Positions 1 to 8,343 of a stretch of DNA of 64,000 bases are shown here, piece after piece. Each line of letters begins with the position of its first letter. Within the stretch, counting starts at the first letter, position 1. Position numbers and translations under genes: made by a program. The notes below the pieces were generated by a model. That model saw only the letters and a list, made by a program, of their open reading frames with translations, was not told the DNA's origin and did no database searches. Origin of the DNA: Dethiosulfatibacter aminovorans DSM 17477 (lineage in GTDB: Bacteria; Bacillota; Clostridia; Tissierellales; Dethiosulfatibacteraceae); NCBI RefSeq assembly GCF_900142005.1, contig NZ_FQZL01000004.1, positions 186,001 to 250,000 on the forward strand, given 5' to 3'.

Positions 1-1
1 G

Positions 2-1141
2 CAAGGTCTGGAAAGGGAAAAAATAGACGAGGAATATGCAGAACTTATCAAGCTCATCAATAAATACAGGGAAATCCTTGCAAACGAGCTTCTTCTAATG
101 AACATCATCAAGGAAGAATTGACTGAAGTAAGGAATAAATTCAGTGACGACAGAAGAACAAGCATCAACTCCGATGAAGGAGAAATCAACTATGAAGATC
201 TCATTGAAGAGCAGAATGTTGCTATAACCATAACTAAGCACGGTTATGTTAAGAGGATGCCTGAAGATACCTATAGAGCTCAGAAGAGAGGCGGAAAGGG
301 AATAATGGGACTCTCCACAAGAGAGGGAGACTATGTGAAGGACATACTCATAACTTCGACCCACGACTACCTTCTTTTCTTCACTAACAGAGGGAAAATT
401 TATCAAATTAAGGCATATGAGATACCTGAGGCTAGACGACAGGCCAAGGGAACTGCTATAATAAATATTATACCTGTGGAATCAGGAGAAAAAGTCACCA
501 AGGTTATTCCCATGAAGGACAAGGAATATGAGGACGAGGAGCTTATCTTCTCTACAAAGCTTGGAAAGATAAAGAAGACAAGGATTGACGAATTCAGCAA
601 TATCAGAAAATCCGGAATCATTGCAATCAAGCTTTCAGAAGATGATGAACTAAACGGAGTCAGCAAGATTCTCGGTGGAGAAGACATATTCATTGTAACC
701 AAGAAAGGAAAAGCAATCAGATTCAAGGAAGAGGAAGTAAGGTCCATGGGACGTACTGCCTCAGGAGTAAGGTCCATAACACTTGAGAGAAACGATGAAA
801 TAGTATCAATGGACATCCTTGAGGAAGAGAAGGAAATGTTTGTAATAACCGAATACGGATATGGAAAGATGACAAAAACAGACCTTTACAGATGTCAGGC
901 AAGAGCAGGAAAAGGTGTCAAGACATATAAGATAACCAAGAAGACTGGTGACATAGTGGGTTCTCTGATTCTTGACAAGGAAGATGATATAATGCTTATA
1001 AGCAAGGACGGAGTCATAATCAGAATGAGTGCTTCCGAGGTTTCCACAATGGGAAGGGCAACCCAGGGAGTAAGGGTAATGAAGCTTAACGAAGGCGACA
1101 GCGTAGTATCCTTGACAAAAATTGAATTTGATGAAGACTAG
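2..1141 (+). CDS. gyrA: DNA gyrase subunit A, C-terminal part (5' truncated by window)
   Basis: The frame is open from base 2, so the gene begins before the window; about 380 C-terminal residues are visible. Gyrase A cuts and rejoins DNA, and this part is the beta-pinwheel that wraps DNA for negative supercoiling. The visible start (GLEREKIDEEYAEL) is the end of the breakage-reunion domain, followed by repeated pinwheel blades. A GyrA box, QKRGGKG, lies near bases 271-291; it separates GyrA from the topoisomerase IV subunit ParC, which lacks an intact box. The stop is followed 11 bases later by the STAS gene, preceded by GGAGG, so gyrA probably heads or reads into the stress-sigma module. No sign of damage. 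Confidence 0.95.
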   Translation, partial: QGLEREKIDEEYAELIKLINKYREILANELLLMNIIKEELTEVRNKFSDDRRTSINSDEGEINYEDLIEEQNVAITITKHGYVKRMPEDTYRAQKRGGKGIMGLSTREGDYVKDILITSTHDYLLFFTNRGKIYQIKAYEIPEARRQAKGTAIINIIPVESGEKVTKVIPMKDKEYEDEELIFSTKLGKIKKTRIDEFSNIRKSGIIAIKLSEDDELNGVSKILGGEDIFIVTKKGKAIRFKEEEVRSMGRTASGVRSITLERNDEIVSMDILEEEKEMFVITEYGYGKMTKTDLYRCQARAGKGVKTYKITKKTGDIVGSLILDKEDDIMLISKDGVIIRMSASEVSTMGRATQGVRVMKLNEGDSVVSLTKIEFDED

Positions 1142-1152
1142 GAGGTAAATCC

Positions 1153-1458
1153 ATGGCGTTGACGATTGAGAAAAGAATGGAAGAGAACAAGATAGTAGTT
1201 TTGCCTGCAGGTGATATAGACATAGTGACATCGCCTGATTTCAAGGAAGTTGTATTGGATATGTTCAAGGACAGCAATGAAATTCTAATTGACGGTGAAA
1301 ACCTTGAGTACATGGACAGCACCGGACTTGGAGTATTGATAAGCCTTCTGAAGAAGACAAGGTCAAACAATTCCAAAATCAGTCTCACCAATCTGAAGCC
1401 TAATATATACAAGTTGTTTGACATCACGGGATTGACCAATGTCTTTGAGATAATATAG
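1153..1458 (+). CDS. STAS-domain anti-anti-sigma factor (RsbV/SpoIIAA type)
   Basis: A 101-residue single STAS domain, the usual family length. In partner-switching systems the unphosphorylated protein binds the anti-sigma factor and frees sigma; phosphorylation of one Ser blocks this. The phospho-acceptor motif MDSTGLGVL is present with Ser56. It starts 11 bases after gyrA (GGAGG at 1141-1145) and is followed by an anti-sigma-like gene and a sigma factor, the rsbV-rsbW-sigB / spoIIAA-AB-AC order. No sporulation genes are seen nearby, so a general-stress role is the better guess, though SpoIIAA cannot be excluded from sequence alone. Confidence 0.88.
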   Translation: MALTIEKRMEENKIVVLPAGDIDIVTSPDFKEVVLDMFKDSNEILIDGENLEYMDSTGLGVLISLLKKTRSNNSKISLTNLKPNIYKLFDITGLTNVFEII

Positions 1459-1466
1459 GTGAGGAC

Positions 1467-1829
1467 ATGAGCGATAGGATAACCTTGGATATTCCCAAAA
1501 AATCAGATTTCATAAGCATAATAAGGCTTACTACATCATCAATAGTCAACAAGCTGGATTTCAACATAGACGAAGTAGACGACCTTAAGATTCTTGTTGC
1601 TGAAATAAGCGTAATGTTTATCAGATACATCAAGGATGACAACAGGAATCTAAGGTTTGAATTCATATTGGATGGAGACCTTATAAAAATCGATGTTACA
1701 GATATGAATGAGGGAGACTTCAGAGTTGAAGATGATGATCTAAGCATGCTGATAATTGAAAGTCTTTCCGATGAATACAGTATTGATGAGGAAGGAAAGA
1801 GAGTTACAATAGTAAAGAAATGTTCTTAA
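1467..1829 (+). CDS. RsbW/SpoIIAB-like anti-sigma factor with degenerate ATP-binding motifs
   Basis: A 120-residue protein placed exactly where the anti-sigma kinase belongs, between the STAS gene and the sigma gene. The overall pattern fits the HATPase fold of RsbW, but the motifs are poor: in the N-box region (VAEISVMFIRYIKDD, about residues 47-61) the Asn that coordinates Mg-ATP is Met, and the glycine-rich lid motif (EGGLGL in RsbW) reads DDDLSML. It may bind sigma without being an active kinase. The start follows a weak GGTGAGG. Identity as anti-sigma rests mainly on position and weak pattern similarity. Confidence 0.7.
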   Translation: MSDRITLDIPKKSDFISIIRLTTSSIVNKLDFNIDEVDDLKILVAEISVMFIRYIKDDNRNLRFEFILDGDLIKIDVTDMNEGDFRVEDDDLSMLIIESLSDEYSIDEEGKRVTIVKKCS

Positions 1830-1838
1830 GGGTTTGGT

Positions 1839-2603
1839 ATGAGTGAATATAAAAGGGTGAAAAATCACGAAATGTTTCTTGAATTCAGCAGGGACAAGTC
1901 TAACAAGGATTTGAGAAATGAAATTTTCAATAAATATGAATATATTGCTGAAATAATTTCAAAGAAGTATGTAAACAAGGGAATTGACTATGATGATCTT
2001 TATCAAATTGCGTGCATAGGGCTTTTGTATGCCATTGAAAGATACGACCTTGAAAGGGGATTTGAATTTTCAAGTTTTGCAACACCTACCGTACTTGGAG
2101 AAATCAAGAAATACTTCAGGGACAAGAGCTGGACTCTTAAGATGCCCAGAAGGATACAGGAGCTTTCAAAGAAGATAAGCGATACAAAGGTATACTTGAC
2201 TCAGACGATGCAGAAAACTCCATCTGTTAAGGATATAGCGGAATATCTGGACAGTTCTGAAGAGGATATCCTTGAAGCAATGGAAGCAAGCAAGACTTTT
2301 ACACCCAAGTCACTTGATATGAAATATGAAAACGGCAGTGAGGAAAACGACATAAGTCTTATGGATGTAGTTGGAGAGGAGGATTTCCATTTCAAGAATT
2401 TTGAAGACAAGGACTTCATAAACAATGTAATGGAAAATCTCAATACACTGGAAAAGGCCATAGTGAACGAAAGATATATAAATGGTGAAAAGACACAGAT
2501 GGAGCTGTCCCGGGAATTCAACATATCCCAGGTGACTGTTTCAAGAATAGAAAAAAAGGTTCTTGAGAAATTCAAGATTGAATATGACAAAATTTCCAAA
2601 TAA
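1839..2603 (+). CDS. RNA polymerase sigma factor, SigB/SigF/SigG subfamily
   Basis: A 254-residue sigma-70 family group 3 factor. Region 2 is clear (DDLYQIACIGLLYAIERYD, then GFEFSSFATPTVLGEIKKY with the -10 recognition helix and RDKSWTLKMPRR following), region 3 lies at about residues 105-165, and region 4 has the C-terminal HTH (MELSREFNISQVTVSRIEKK). Length and spacing match SigB-type factors. It is the last gene of the gyrA-linked partner-switching module, so its activity should be set by the two preceding proteins. Nine bases separate it from the anti-sigma gene; its ribosome binding site (AAGGGTTTGG) is weak, suggesting translational coupling. Confidence 0.9.
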   Translation: MSEYKRVKNHEMFLEFSRDKSNKDLRNEIFNKYEYIAEIISKKYVNKGIDYDDLYQIACIGLLYAIERYDLERGFEFSSFATPTVLGEIKKYFRDKSWTLKMPRRIQELSKKISDTKVYLTQTMQKTPSVKDIAEYLDSSEEDILEAMEASKTFTPKSLDMKYENGSEENDISLMDVVGEEDFHFKNFEDKDFINNVMENLNTLEKAIVNERYINGEKTQMELSREFNISQVTVSRIEKKVLEKFKIEYDKISK

Positions 2604-2660
2604 TGTGAAGGAAAGTGAATTATCCGATTTTGTGGATGACTTGATTTTAGGAGTTTTTAA

Positions 2661-3095
2661 ATGGATATGATTATGAAGAAAAGAAAGAATATTGCTCTTA
2701 TAGCACATGACAACAGGAAGAATGACCTTCTTGCATGGGTGAAGGCAAACAGGGAAAAACTTCAATGTCACAATCTCTATGGAACAGGAACAACTTCAGC
2801 CATCATTTCAAAAGAGGCGGGACTTGATGTTTATGGATATAAAAGCGGACCCCTGGGCGGAGATCAGCAGATAGGTGCTAAAATTTCAGAAGGTGAGATA
2901 GACTTCGTGCTGTTCTTCTGGGACCCTATGACTTCACAGCCTCATGACCCTGATGTAAAGGCCCTTTTGAGAATATCTGTACTTTATGACGTACCGGTTG
3001 CAATGAACAGATCGACGGCGGATTTTTTGTTTACATCAGAATACATGGAAAATGAATATGAAAGAAAAATAATCGACTATAAAAGCAGGGTATGA
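2661..3095 (+). CDS. mgsA: Methylglyoxal synthase
   Basis: A 144-residue protein that converts dihydroxyacetone phosphate to methylglyoxal and phosphate, a bypass of lower glycolysis. Family hallmarks are present: IALIAHDNRK at the N-terminus for phosphate binding, GTGTTSAIIS, the GPLGGDQQIG loop with the catalytic Asp, and FFWDPMTSQPHDPDVKALLR. The start at 2661 follows AGGAG at 2649-2653 with seven bases spacing; two further in-frame ATGs at 2670 and 2676 are possible. It follows the sigma gene by 57 bases and precedes niaR, so it may be cotranscribed with both. Confidence 0.95.
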   Translation: MDMIMKKRKNIALIAHDNRKNDLLAWVKANREKLQCHNLYGTGTTSAIISKEAGLDVYGYKSGPLGGDQQIGAKISEGEIDFVLFFWDPMTSQPHDPDVKALLRISVLYDVPVAMNRSTADFLFTSEYMENEYERKIIDYKSRV

Positions 3096-3139
3096 TTTCC
3101 TGCAATTAAAGAAAGTAAAAAAAATAGAAGGTGAAATAG

Positions 3140-3655
3140 GTGAACACAGTCGATAGAAGAAAAAAATTGATAGACCATCTAATTAAGTCAAATGAACCTA
3201 CAAAAGGAAGCAGATTTGCCGAGTTGTTCAATGTGAGCAGACAGGTTATAGTACAGGATATTGCAGTACTTAGAGCTGAGGGATATGAAATAACTGCCAC
3301 ACCCCAGGGATATATAATAACAGGCAAGGAGCTTGAAGGATTCATAGAGGAAATAGTAAGCAGGCATGAATCAAATGAAGAAATCATGGAAGAGCTTAAT
3401 ATAGTTGTAGACAACGGTGGAGAAGTAATAGATGTAACGGTTGACCATCCCTTTTATGGAGAATTCAACGGAAAGCTTATGATAAAATCAAGGCTTGATG
3501 TGAAGAATTTCCTTTCTCAAATGGAGGAAAGCAATGCAGAGCCTCTTTCAAGAATGAATGATGGGATACATCTTCACAAGATAAAGGCTCCATCCAGGGA
3601 AATTCTGGATGAAATAAAGAGACAGCTCAAGGAAAAGGGATTTATTGTAGAATAA
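3140..3655 (+). CDS. niaR: Transcriptional repressor NiaR (HTH + 3H domain)
   Basis: A 171-residue regulator with an N-terminal winged helix (GSRFAELFNVSRQVIVQDIAVLRAEGYEI) and a C-terminal 3H domain that carries conserved His residues (SRHES, VDHPFYGE and DGIHLHKI). NiaR/YrxA proteins bind nicotinic acid and repress NAD biosynthesis or niacin uptake genes. Length is typical. The start is GTG, preceded by GAAGGTG. No NAD gene lies in the window, so its targets are elsewhere. A good terminator follows directly. Confidence 0.88.
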   Translation: MNTVDRRKKLIDHLIKSNEPTKGSRFAELFNVSRQVIVQDIAVLRAEGYEITATPQGYIITGKELEGFIEEIVSRHESNEEIMEELNIVVDNGGEVIDVTVDHPFYGEFNGKLMIKSRLDVKNFLSQMEESNAEPLSRMNDGIHLHKIKAPSREILDEIKRQLKEKGFIVE

Positions 3656-3664
3656 GGAGAATCA

Positions 3665-3691
3665 GCACTGGAGACACTCCGGTGCTTTTTT
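3665..3691 (+). terminator. Rho-independent terminator after niaR
   Basis: A 9-bp stem (GCACTGGAG / CTCCGGTGC, one G-T pair) with a 3-base loop followed by six T, ten bases after the niaR stop. Confidence 0.92.
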
Positions 3692-3774
3692 GTAATTAAA
3701 ATTTGAAAGGTACGTGTAAAATATAATATTAAGAAAACATATTTTATTTATGAATAATCTTGTTGTTTAACCTG

Positions 3775-3803
3775 TTGAAATGGGTATGTATAAAAGGTAT
3801 AAT
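3775..3803 (+). promoter_or_regulatory. Sigma-A-type promoter for the UPF0182 gene
   Basis: TTGAAA at 3775-3780 and TATAAT at 3798-3803, 17-base spacing, 79 bases upstream of the next start codon. Confidence 0.75.
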
Positions 3804-3881
3804 GAATAGAAACTAATTTTGAAAACTACGTGTATTGCGTTGCATAATAGATTGAGACAGACAAAATAGGAGGGAGATTGC

Positions 3882-6746
3882 ATGGCGGATAACAAAAAGA
3901 AACAGAACACTCTAAACAAAGCTAATATTTTCGGAATAATCATCTTCTTGGTGATAGTGGTTGGCATCAGTTCCTTCGGCAGCCTTATTTCATTTGTATC
4001 GGATTACAAATGGTTCAGCGAAGTTGGTTACACAGGTACATTTTTGACAAAATTGAGAACCCAGTTCATGATAGGAGTTCCTCTTTTCATAGTTCTAATG
4101 ATTGTATTCAACTATTACCTCACATACCTGAAGAAGAAGTATTTCAAGGAAATGAGCCTGACCCTGGACAAGGACAACATGAAAAAGGTCAATCTTGGAA
4201 TAAGACTCGGTTCAATTGTTCTGGCATTTTTCTTCACTGTGTCCGTTGTATCATCAATGTGGTTTGAAATACTTGAATTCATAGATGGCCAGCTTTTCAA
4301 TGTTTCAGATCCTATATTCAACCAGGACATAGGATTCTATGTATTCAAGCTTCCATTCATAAACAGCATACTTAATTTCCTTATGGCTATGCTGTTCATA
4401 TTTATTGTCATAACTGTAGCATTCAATATGATAATCTTTACTGCAAAGACTACTACGAGAATGCGTTCAGGAGAAAAGGTAATAGATTTTGAGGAGCTCA
4501 GCCACAAGAGAAAACCTTTTAACGATACAATAGACAAAAAGACAATAACCAATATATTGAATCAGGTTGCATTCTTTGGAGCAGCGTTCCTTTTGATTCT
4601 TGGAATAAGGTCCTGGCTGAGATCCTATGACTTGCTGTATTCCACAAGAGGTAAGGTTTACGGAGCGTCATATACCGACATAATGGTTTCACTGAAGCTT
4701 TATAGGATTACTGCTGTTGCAGCCATTGCTGGAGCCGTTACTTTCTTTCTGGGAGCAAGAAGAAAGAATCTCATACTGGCCCTTGCCATGCCTGCAGCTC
4801 TTATAGTTATAACCATAGCAGGTGGAATTGTTGGAGGAGCTGTTGAGACTTTTGTAGTTGAACCTGACCAGATATCAAAGGAAATGAAGTACATAGAGTA
4901 CAACATTGAATATACCCAGAAAGCCTACGGTCTTGAAAATGTAAAGGAAGTGGAGTATCCGGTAAAATACGACCTTTCCAAGAATGACATAAATGTTAAC
5001 AGCAAGATAATAAACAATATAAGAATCAACGACTACAGGCCTATAGAGCAGGTCTACAACCAGATTCAGGGTATAAGACCATACTATGTTTACAACGATG
5101 TTGACATTGACAGATATACAATAAATGGAGAATACAAACAGGTATTTCTGTCTGCCAGAGAGCTTGACCAGTCAAAGCTTGACTCACAGGCACAGACTTG
5201 GATCAACCAGGTTCTCAAGTACACCCATGGATACGGTTTTTCACTGTCTCCTGTAAATAATGTAACATCAGAGGGGCAGCCAATCCTTCTAGTAAAGGAC
5301 ATACCTCCCACTACAACTACAGACCTTAATATTACTCAGCCTGAAATATATTTCGGCGAGATGACAAACGACTATGTAATAGTAAATACGGATGAGGAGG
5401 AATTCGACTATCCTTCGGGTTCGGACAACGTAATGACATTCTACGATGGAACTGCAGGAATTGAACTTTCGGGAATGAACAAGCTTCTGTTCACCATAAG
5501 ACAGGGCAGTCTCAAGATATTCATTTCAAACAACATAAACTCTGACAGTAGAATAATACTTCACAGGAACATACTGACAAGAGTCAAGAAGATTGCGCCT
5601 TTCCTTACATTCGGATCAGATCCGTATCTTGTAGTAAACCAGGATGACGGAAAACTTTACTGGATTATTGAAGCTTTCTCCTTGAGTGAAAAATATCCAT
5701 ATTCACAGCCTATAGAAGACTATTCATACAACTACATAAGGAATCCTATAAAGGTTGTAATAGATGCATACAACGGAGATACGGATTTCTATATTACAGA
5801 CAAGACAGACGCACTTGCTGCCACATACAGGGAAATATTTCCGGATCTGTTCAAGGACCTTGACGAAATGCCTCAGGGAATCAAGGAACATATAAGATAT
5901 GCTCAGGAGTACTTCAACGTTCAGTCTGAAATATACAGAACTTACCACATGGAAAATCCAACAGTGTTCTTCGGAAGAGAGGACCTTTGGGAAATTTCCG
6001 AGGAGAAATATATGGAAGCTGTGCAGAAGGTTGAATCAAACTATGTGATGTTCGAGCTTCCGGGTGAAGACGATGTTGAATTCCTTCTTTCGGTACCTTA
6101 TTCACCAGTAGGAAAGAACAATATGACAGCACTCTTTGCGGCAAGAAATGACGGCGATAAATACGGTGAACTTGTTCTTTACAGGTATTCCAAGAATGAG
6201 AATATACCTGGTACCAACATGATAGAATCAAGGATTGATCAGGATTCCGAGATATCTCCACAACTCACACTGTGGTCCCAGGAAGGATCAAACGTATTGA
6301 GGGGAAATATCCTTGTAATACCAATAGAGGAATCGCTTCTTTACATCGAGCCAATATACCTGCAGGCCGACAATGAAAACAGTCTTCCTGAAATGAAGAA
6401 GGTAATAGCTGCCTATGCAGACAATATAGTGATGGAGGACACTCTGGAAGAGGCACTCAACAGTCTCTTCGGATCGGACTATGATTCGGGTGAAGGTGGT
6501 GGAATAGAGGACAAGACAACAAAGGACCTCATAATAGAAGCAAATGAACTCTATAAAAAAGCCGATGAAGCTTTGAAAAACGGTGAATGGGCAAGATACG
6601 GCATATACATAGAGCAGCTTAAGAAGGTTCTCACCCAGCTTGAAATAAATGAAGGAATAGAGCTAGAGGTTGAAGAGCCTGAGGAGGAACCCACTACTGA
6701 TGAAGAACCGGCTGAGCAGCCTGTAACTCCAATAAATCCACAGTAA
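3882..6746 (+). CDS. UPF0182 family large membrane protein
   Basis: A 954-residue protein of uncharacterised family UPF0182. The N-terminal third has about seven membrane segments (for example IFGIIIFLVIVVGISSFGSL, VPLFIVLMIVFNYYLTYL, and one around ALAMPAALIVITIAGGIVGG), with the family-typical DYKWFSEVGYT after the first segment. The long middle and C-terminal part is hydrophilic and probably extracytoplasmic, ending in an acidic Pro/Glu-rich tail. Function is unknown for the whole family. It stands alone between its own promoter and a terminator; start at 3882 after GGAGGG. Confidence 0.9.
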   Translation: MADNKKKQNTLNKANIFGIIIFLVIVVGISSFGSLISFVSDYKWFSEVGYTGTFLTKLRTQFMIGVPLFIVLMIVFNYYLTYLKKKYFKEMSLTLDKDNMKKVNLGIRLGSIVLAFFFTVSVVSSMWFEILEFIDGQLFNVSDPIFNQDIGFYVFKLPFINSILNFLMAMLFIFIVITVAFNMIIFTAKTTTRMRSGEKVIDFEELSHKRKPFNDTIDKKTITNILNQVAFFGAAFLLILGIRSWLRSYDLLYSTRGKVYGASYTDIMVSLKLYRITAVAAIAGAVTFFLGARRKNLILALAMPAALIVITIAGGIVGGAVETFVVEPDQISKEMKYIEYNIEYTQKAYGLENVKEVEYPVKYDLSKNDINVNSKIINNIRINDYRPIEQVYNQIQGIRPYYVYNDVDIDRYTINGEYKQVFLSARELDQSKLDSQAQTWINQVLKYTHGYGFSLSPVNNVTSEGQPILLVKDIPPTTTTDLNITQPEIYFGEMTNDYVIVNTDEEEFDYPSGSDNVMTFYDGTAGIELSGMNKLLFTIRQGSLKIFISNNINSDSRIILHRNILTRVKKIAPFLTFGSDPYLVVNQDDGKLYWIIEAFSLSEKYPYSQPIEDYSYNYIRNPIKVVIDAYNGDTDFYITDKTDALAATYREIFPDLFKDLDEMPQGIKEHIRYAQEYFNVQSEIYRTYHMENPTVFFGREDLWEISEEKYMEAVQKVESNYVMFELPGEDDVEFLLSVPYSPVGKNNMTALFAARNDGDKYGELVLYRYSKNENIPGTNMIESRIDQDSEISPQLTLWSQEGSNVLRGNILVIPIEESLLYIEPIYLQADNENSLPEMKKVIAAYADNIVMEDTLEEALNSLFGSDYDSGEGGGIEDKTTKDLIIEANELYKKADEALKNGEWARYGIYIEQLKKVLTQLEINEGIELEVEEPEEEPTTDEEPAEQPVTPINPQ

Positions 6747-6767
6747 GAAATTAAAAACATGAATATT

Positions 6768-6808
6768 AAAAGTATTGATGAGAAATATCTTATCAATACT
6801 TTTTTTTT
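6768..6808 (+). terminator. Rho-independent terminator after the UPF0182 gene
   Basis: AGTATTGAT / ATCAATACT stem (9 bp, extended by A-T pairs) with a 12-base loop followed by eight or more T. Confidence 0.92.
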
Positions 6809-6815
6809 GCAAATT

Positions 6816-6929
6816 TTAGTCAAGATTGAATAATTAGTCAAATGTGACTAAAATGAAATTTACATTGAGAAATCAATGATTCTTGGCTTTTATAGGGTAA
6901 TCGTTTTTTTATTATTCAAAAATGACTAA
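6816..6929. promoter_or_regulatory. Cluster of TTAGTCA/TGACTAA sites upstream of a sigma-54 promoter
   Basis: A perfect inverted repeat TTAGTCA-AATG-TGACTAA at 6834-6851, a further TTAGTCA at 6816-6822 and a TGACTAA at 6923-6929. They lie about 120-235 bases upstream of the sigma-54 promoter at 7049, the normal range for an enhancer (UAS). The likely binder is the activator encoded at 12141 or the CBS-HTH protein at 11394. The rest of the 6747-7136 gap is AT-rich with nothing else recognised. Confidence 0.55.
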
Positions 6930-7048
6930 TCAATTGCTGGAAATTTGATTATTTACACACATTATAATATCCCATTATAAAATATTCATTTAAATAAACA
7001 GGGTGATTTCAACGATTACAGAGTATTGTTATTTTAGGATTTCTTTTT

Positions 7049-7064
7049 TGGTATGGTAATTGCA
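7049..7064 (+). promoter_or_regulatory. Sigma-54 (RpoN) promoter of the CoA-transferase/BCCT operon
   Basis: TTGGTATGGTAATTGCA, with GG at 7050-7051 and GC at 7062-7063 separated by exactly 10 bases, matching TGGCAY-N5-TTGCW. Predicted transcript start is near 7075, about 60 bases before the first start codon. Confidence 0.82.
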
Positions 7065-7136
7065 TTATTCATCTTCAGGTTAATATATTAACATTTATAA
7101 AAGAACAAATACAAAATCTAGCTTATGGAGGAAAAT

Positions 7137-8327
7137 ATGGTAAAACCACTTGAAAATATTAAAGTAGTCGATTTTACCGACAACCTTGCCGGAAGTCTGG
7201 CTACCATGTACCTAGCCAGCTTCGGTGCGGAAGTTATCAAAATTGAAAATCCAAAAAAAGGTTCAAAAATCAGGAATTATGAGCCTGTCATCGAAAATGG
7301 TAGTTTGTTCTTTTCCTATCTTGGAAAAGGTACCAAGAGTCTGTCTGTCGATATTGAAAAGGAAGAATCAAAGGAAGTTCTTGAAAAACTCATAATGGAA
7401 GCTGATGTAATTTGCGAAAGCAGCGAACCGGGTTATATGGATGGCATTGGATTGGGATACGAAGATGTAAAAAAGATAAATCCTGAAATAATATATGCAT
7501 CGGAATCATATTACGGTCATACAGGTCCCATGAAAAACAAGCCCGGATCAAGCTGTACGGCACAGGCATATGGTGTATCAATGGATATGACAGGTGTAAT
7601 TGATGAAGAGCCGATCAAGTCGGGTCCTGCAATGGGAGAACACTATGCCGGAGGATATATGGCATCTGGAGTAATATTGGCTCTTATAAGAAAAAGAATG
7701 GACGGATTTGGACAGAAACTGGATATTTCACTATTGGATTCACTCTTCTCAACCATTGAAGCAGCCGCAGCCGCATATTCACTTAACGAAGAGATACAGA
7801 CGAGAAAGGGTAATTTCGATCCCGCATGTGCTCCATATGACACTTTTAAAACCAATGACGGATTTGTTGCAGTCGGAGTGGCAAGCGAGATCCAATGGCA
7901 GAATTTCGCCAAGTATGTAGTGGACATGCCTGAGCTGGTGACCCACCCCGTATACAGTACAAATACAGGAAGATGTGATGACTACCTGTTCAACTTGAGG
8001 CCCATACTTGCAGATCATATTGAAAACTGTTCAAAATACGATATTGAAAGATTGTGCCGTGATTATGGAATTCCAAGTGCTGAGGTGAACGATATAGAAT
8101 CTATGATGAATCATCCCCATGTTACTGAAAACGGTTTTCTCAGCAGTATGAAGAATGATTTTGTAGGCGAGTTTAAAGTACCAAGTCTTCCTATTGAACT
8201 AAGCGATACTCCTGTAGTATTTGAAAGCAAGGCCCCTTCAGTAGGAGAACATACCTTGGACATATTAAAGGAACTGGGATACAGTGACGACAGGATTAAT
8301 ACTTTAAAGAGAGAAGATATTATATAA
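7137..8327 (+). CDS. Class III (CaiB/BaiF) CoA-transferase family protein, catalytic Asp replaced by Glu
   Basis: A 396-residue CaiB-type protein. Start chosen at 7137 because GGAGG lies at 7127-7131; an in-frame ATG at 7125 overlaps that site. Family sequence includes KVVDFTDNLAGSLATMYLAS, EVIKIENP and GFGQKLDISLLDS. Class III transferases pass CoA between carboxylates through an aspartyl-CoA intermediate. In the motif GPAMGEHYAGG the usual catalytic Asp (GD) is Glu (about residue 168), whereas the next gene keeps Asp. It may therefore be the non-catalytic half of a heteromer. First gene of a sigma-54 operon with a second CaiB protein and a BCCT carrier; substrate probably a betaine-like or sulfonium-propionate acid, not determinable here. 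Confidence 0.85.
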   Translation: MVKPLENIKVVDFTDNLAGSLATMYLASFGAEVIKIENPKKGSKIRNYEPVIENGSLFFSYLGKGTKSLSVDIEKEESKEVLEKLIMEADVICESSEPGYMDGIGLGYEDVKKINPEIIYASESYYGHTGPMKNKPGSSCTAQAYGVSMDMTGVIDEEPIKSGPAMGEHYAGGYMASGVILALIRKRMDGFGQKLDISLLDSLFSTIEAAAAAYSLNEEIQTRKGNFDPACAPYDTFKTNDGFVAVGVASEIQWQNFAKYVVDMPELVTHPVYSTNTGRCDDYLFNLRPILADHIENCSKYDIERLCRDYGIPSAEVNDIESMMNHPHVTENGFLSSMKNDFVGEFKVPSLPIELSDTPVVFESKAPSVGEHTLDILKELGYSDDRINTLKREDII

Positions 8328-8343
8328 ATAAAGGAGAGAAACA

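Noticed and set aside
1153-2603. spoIIA sporulation operon
   Set aside because: Gene order is the same, but linkage is to gyrA and no sporulation gene is nearby; SigB-type stress control is as likely.
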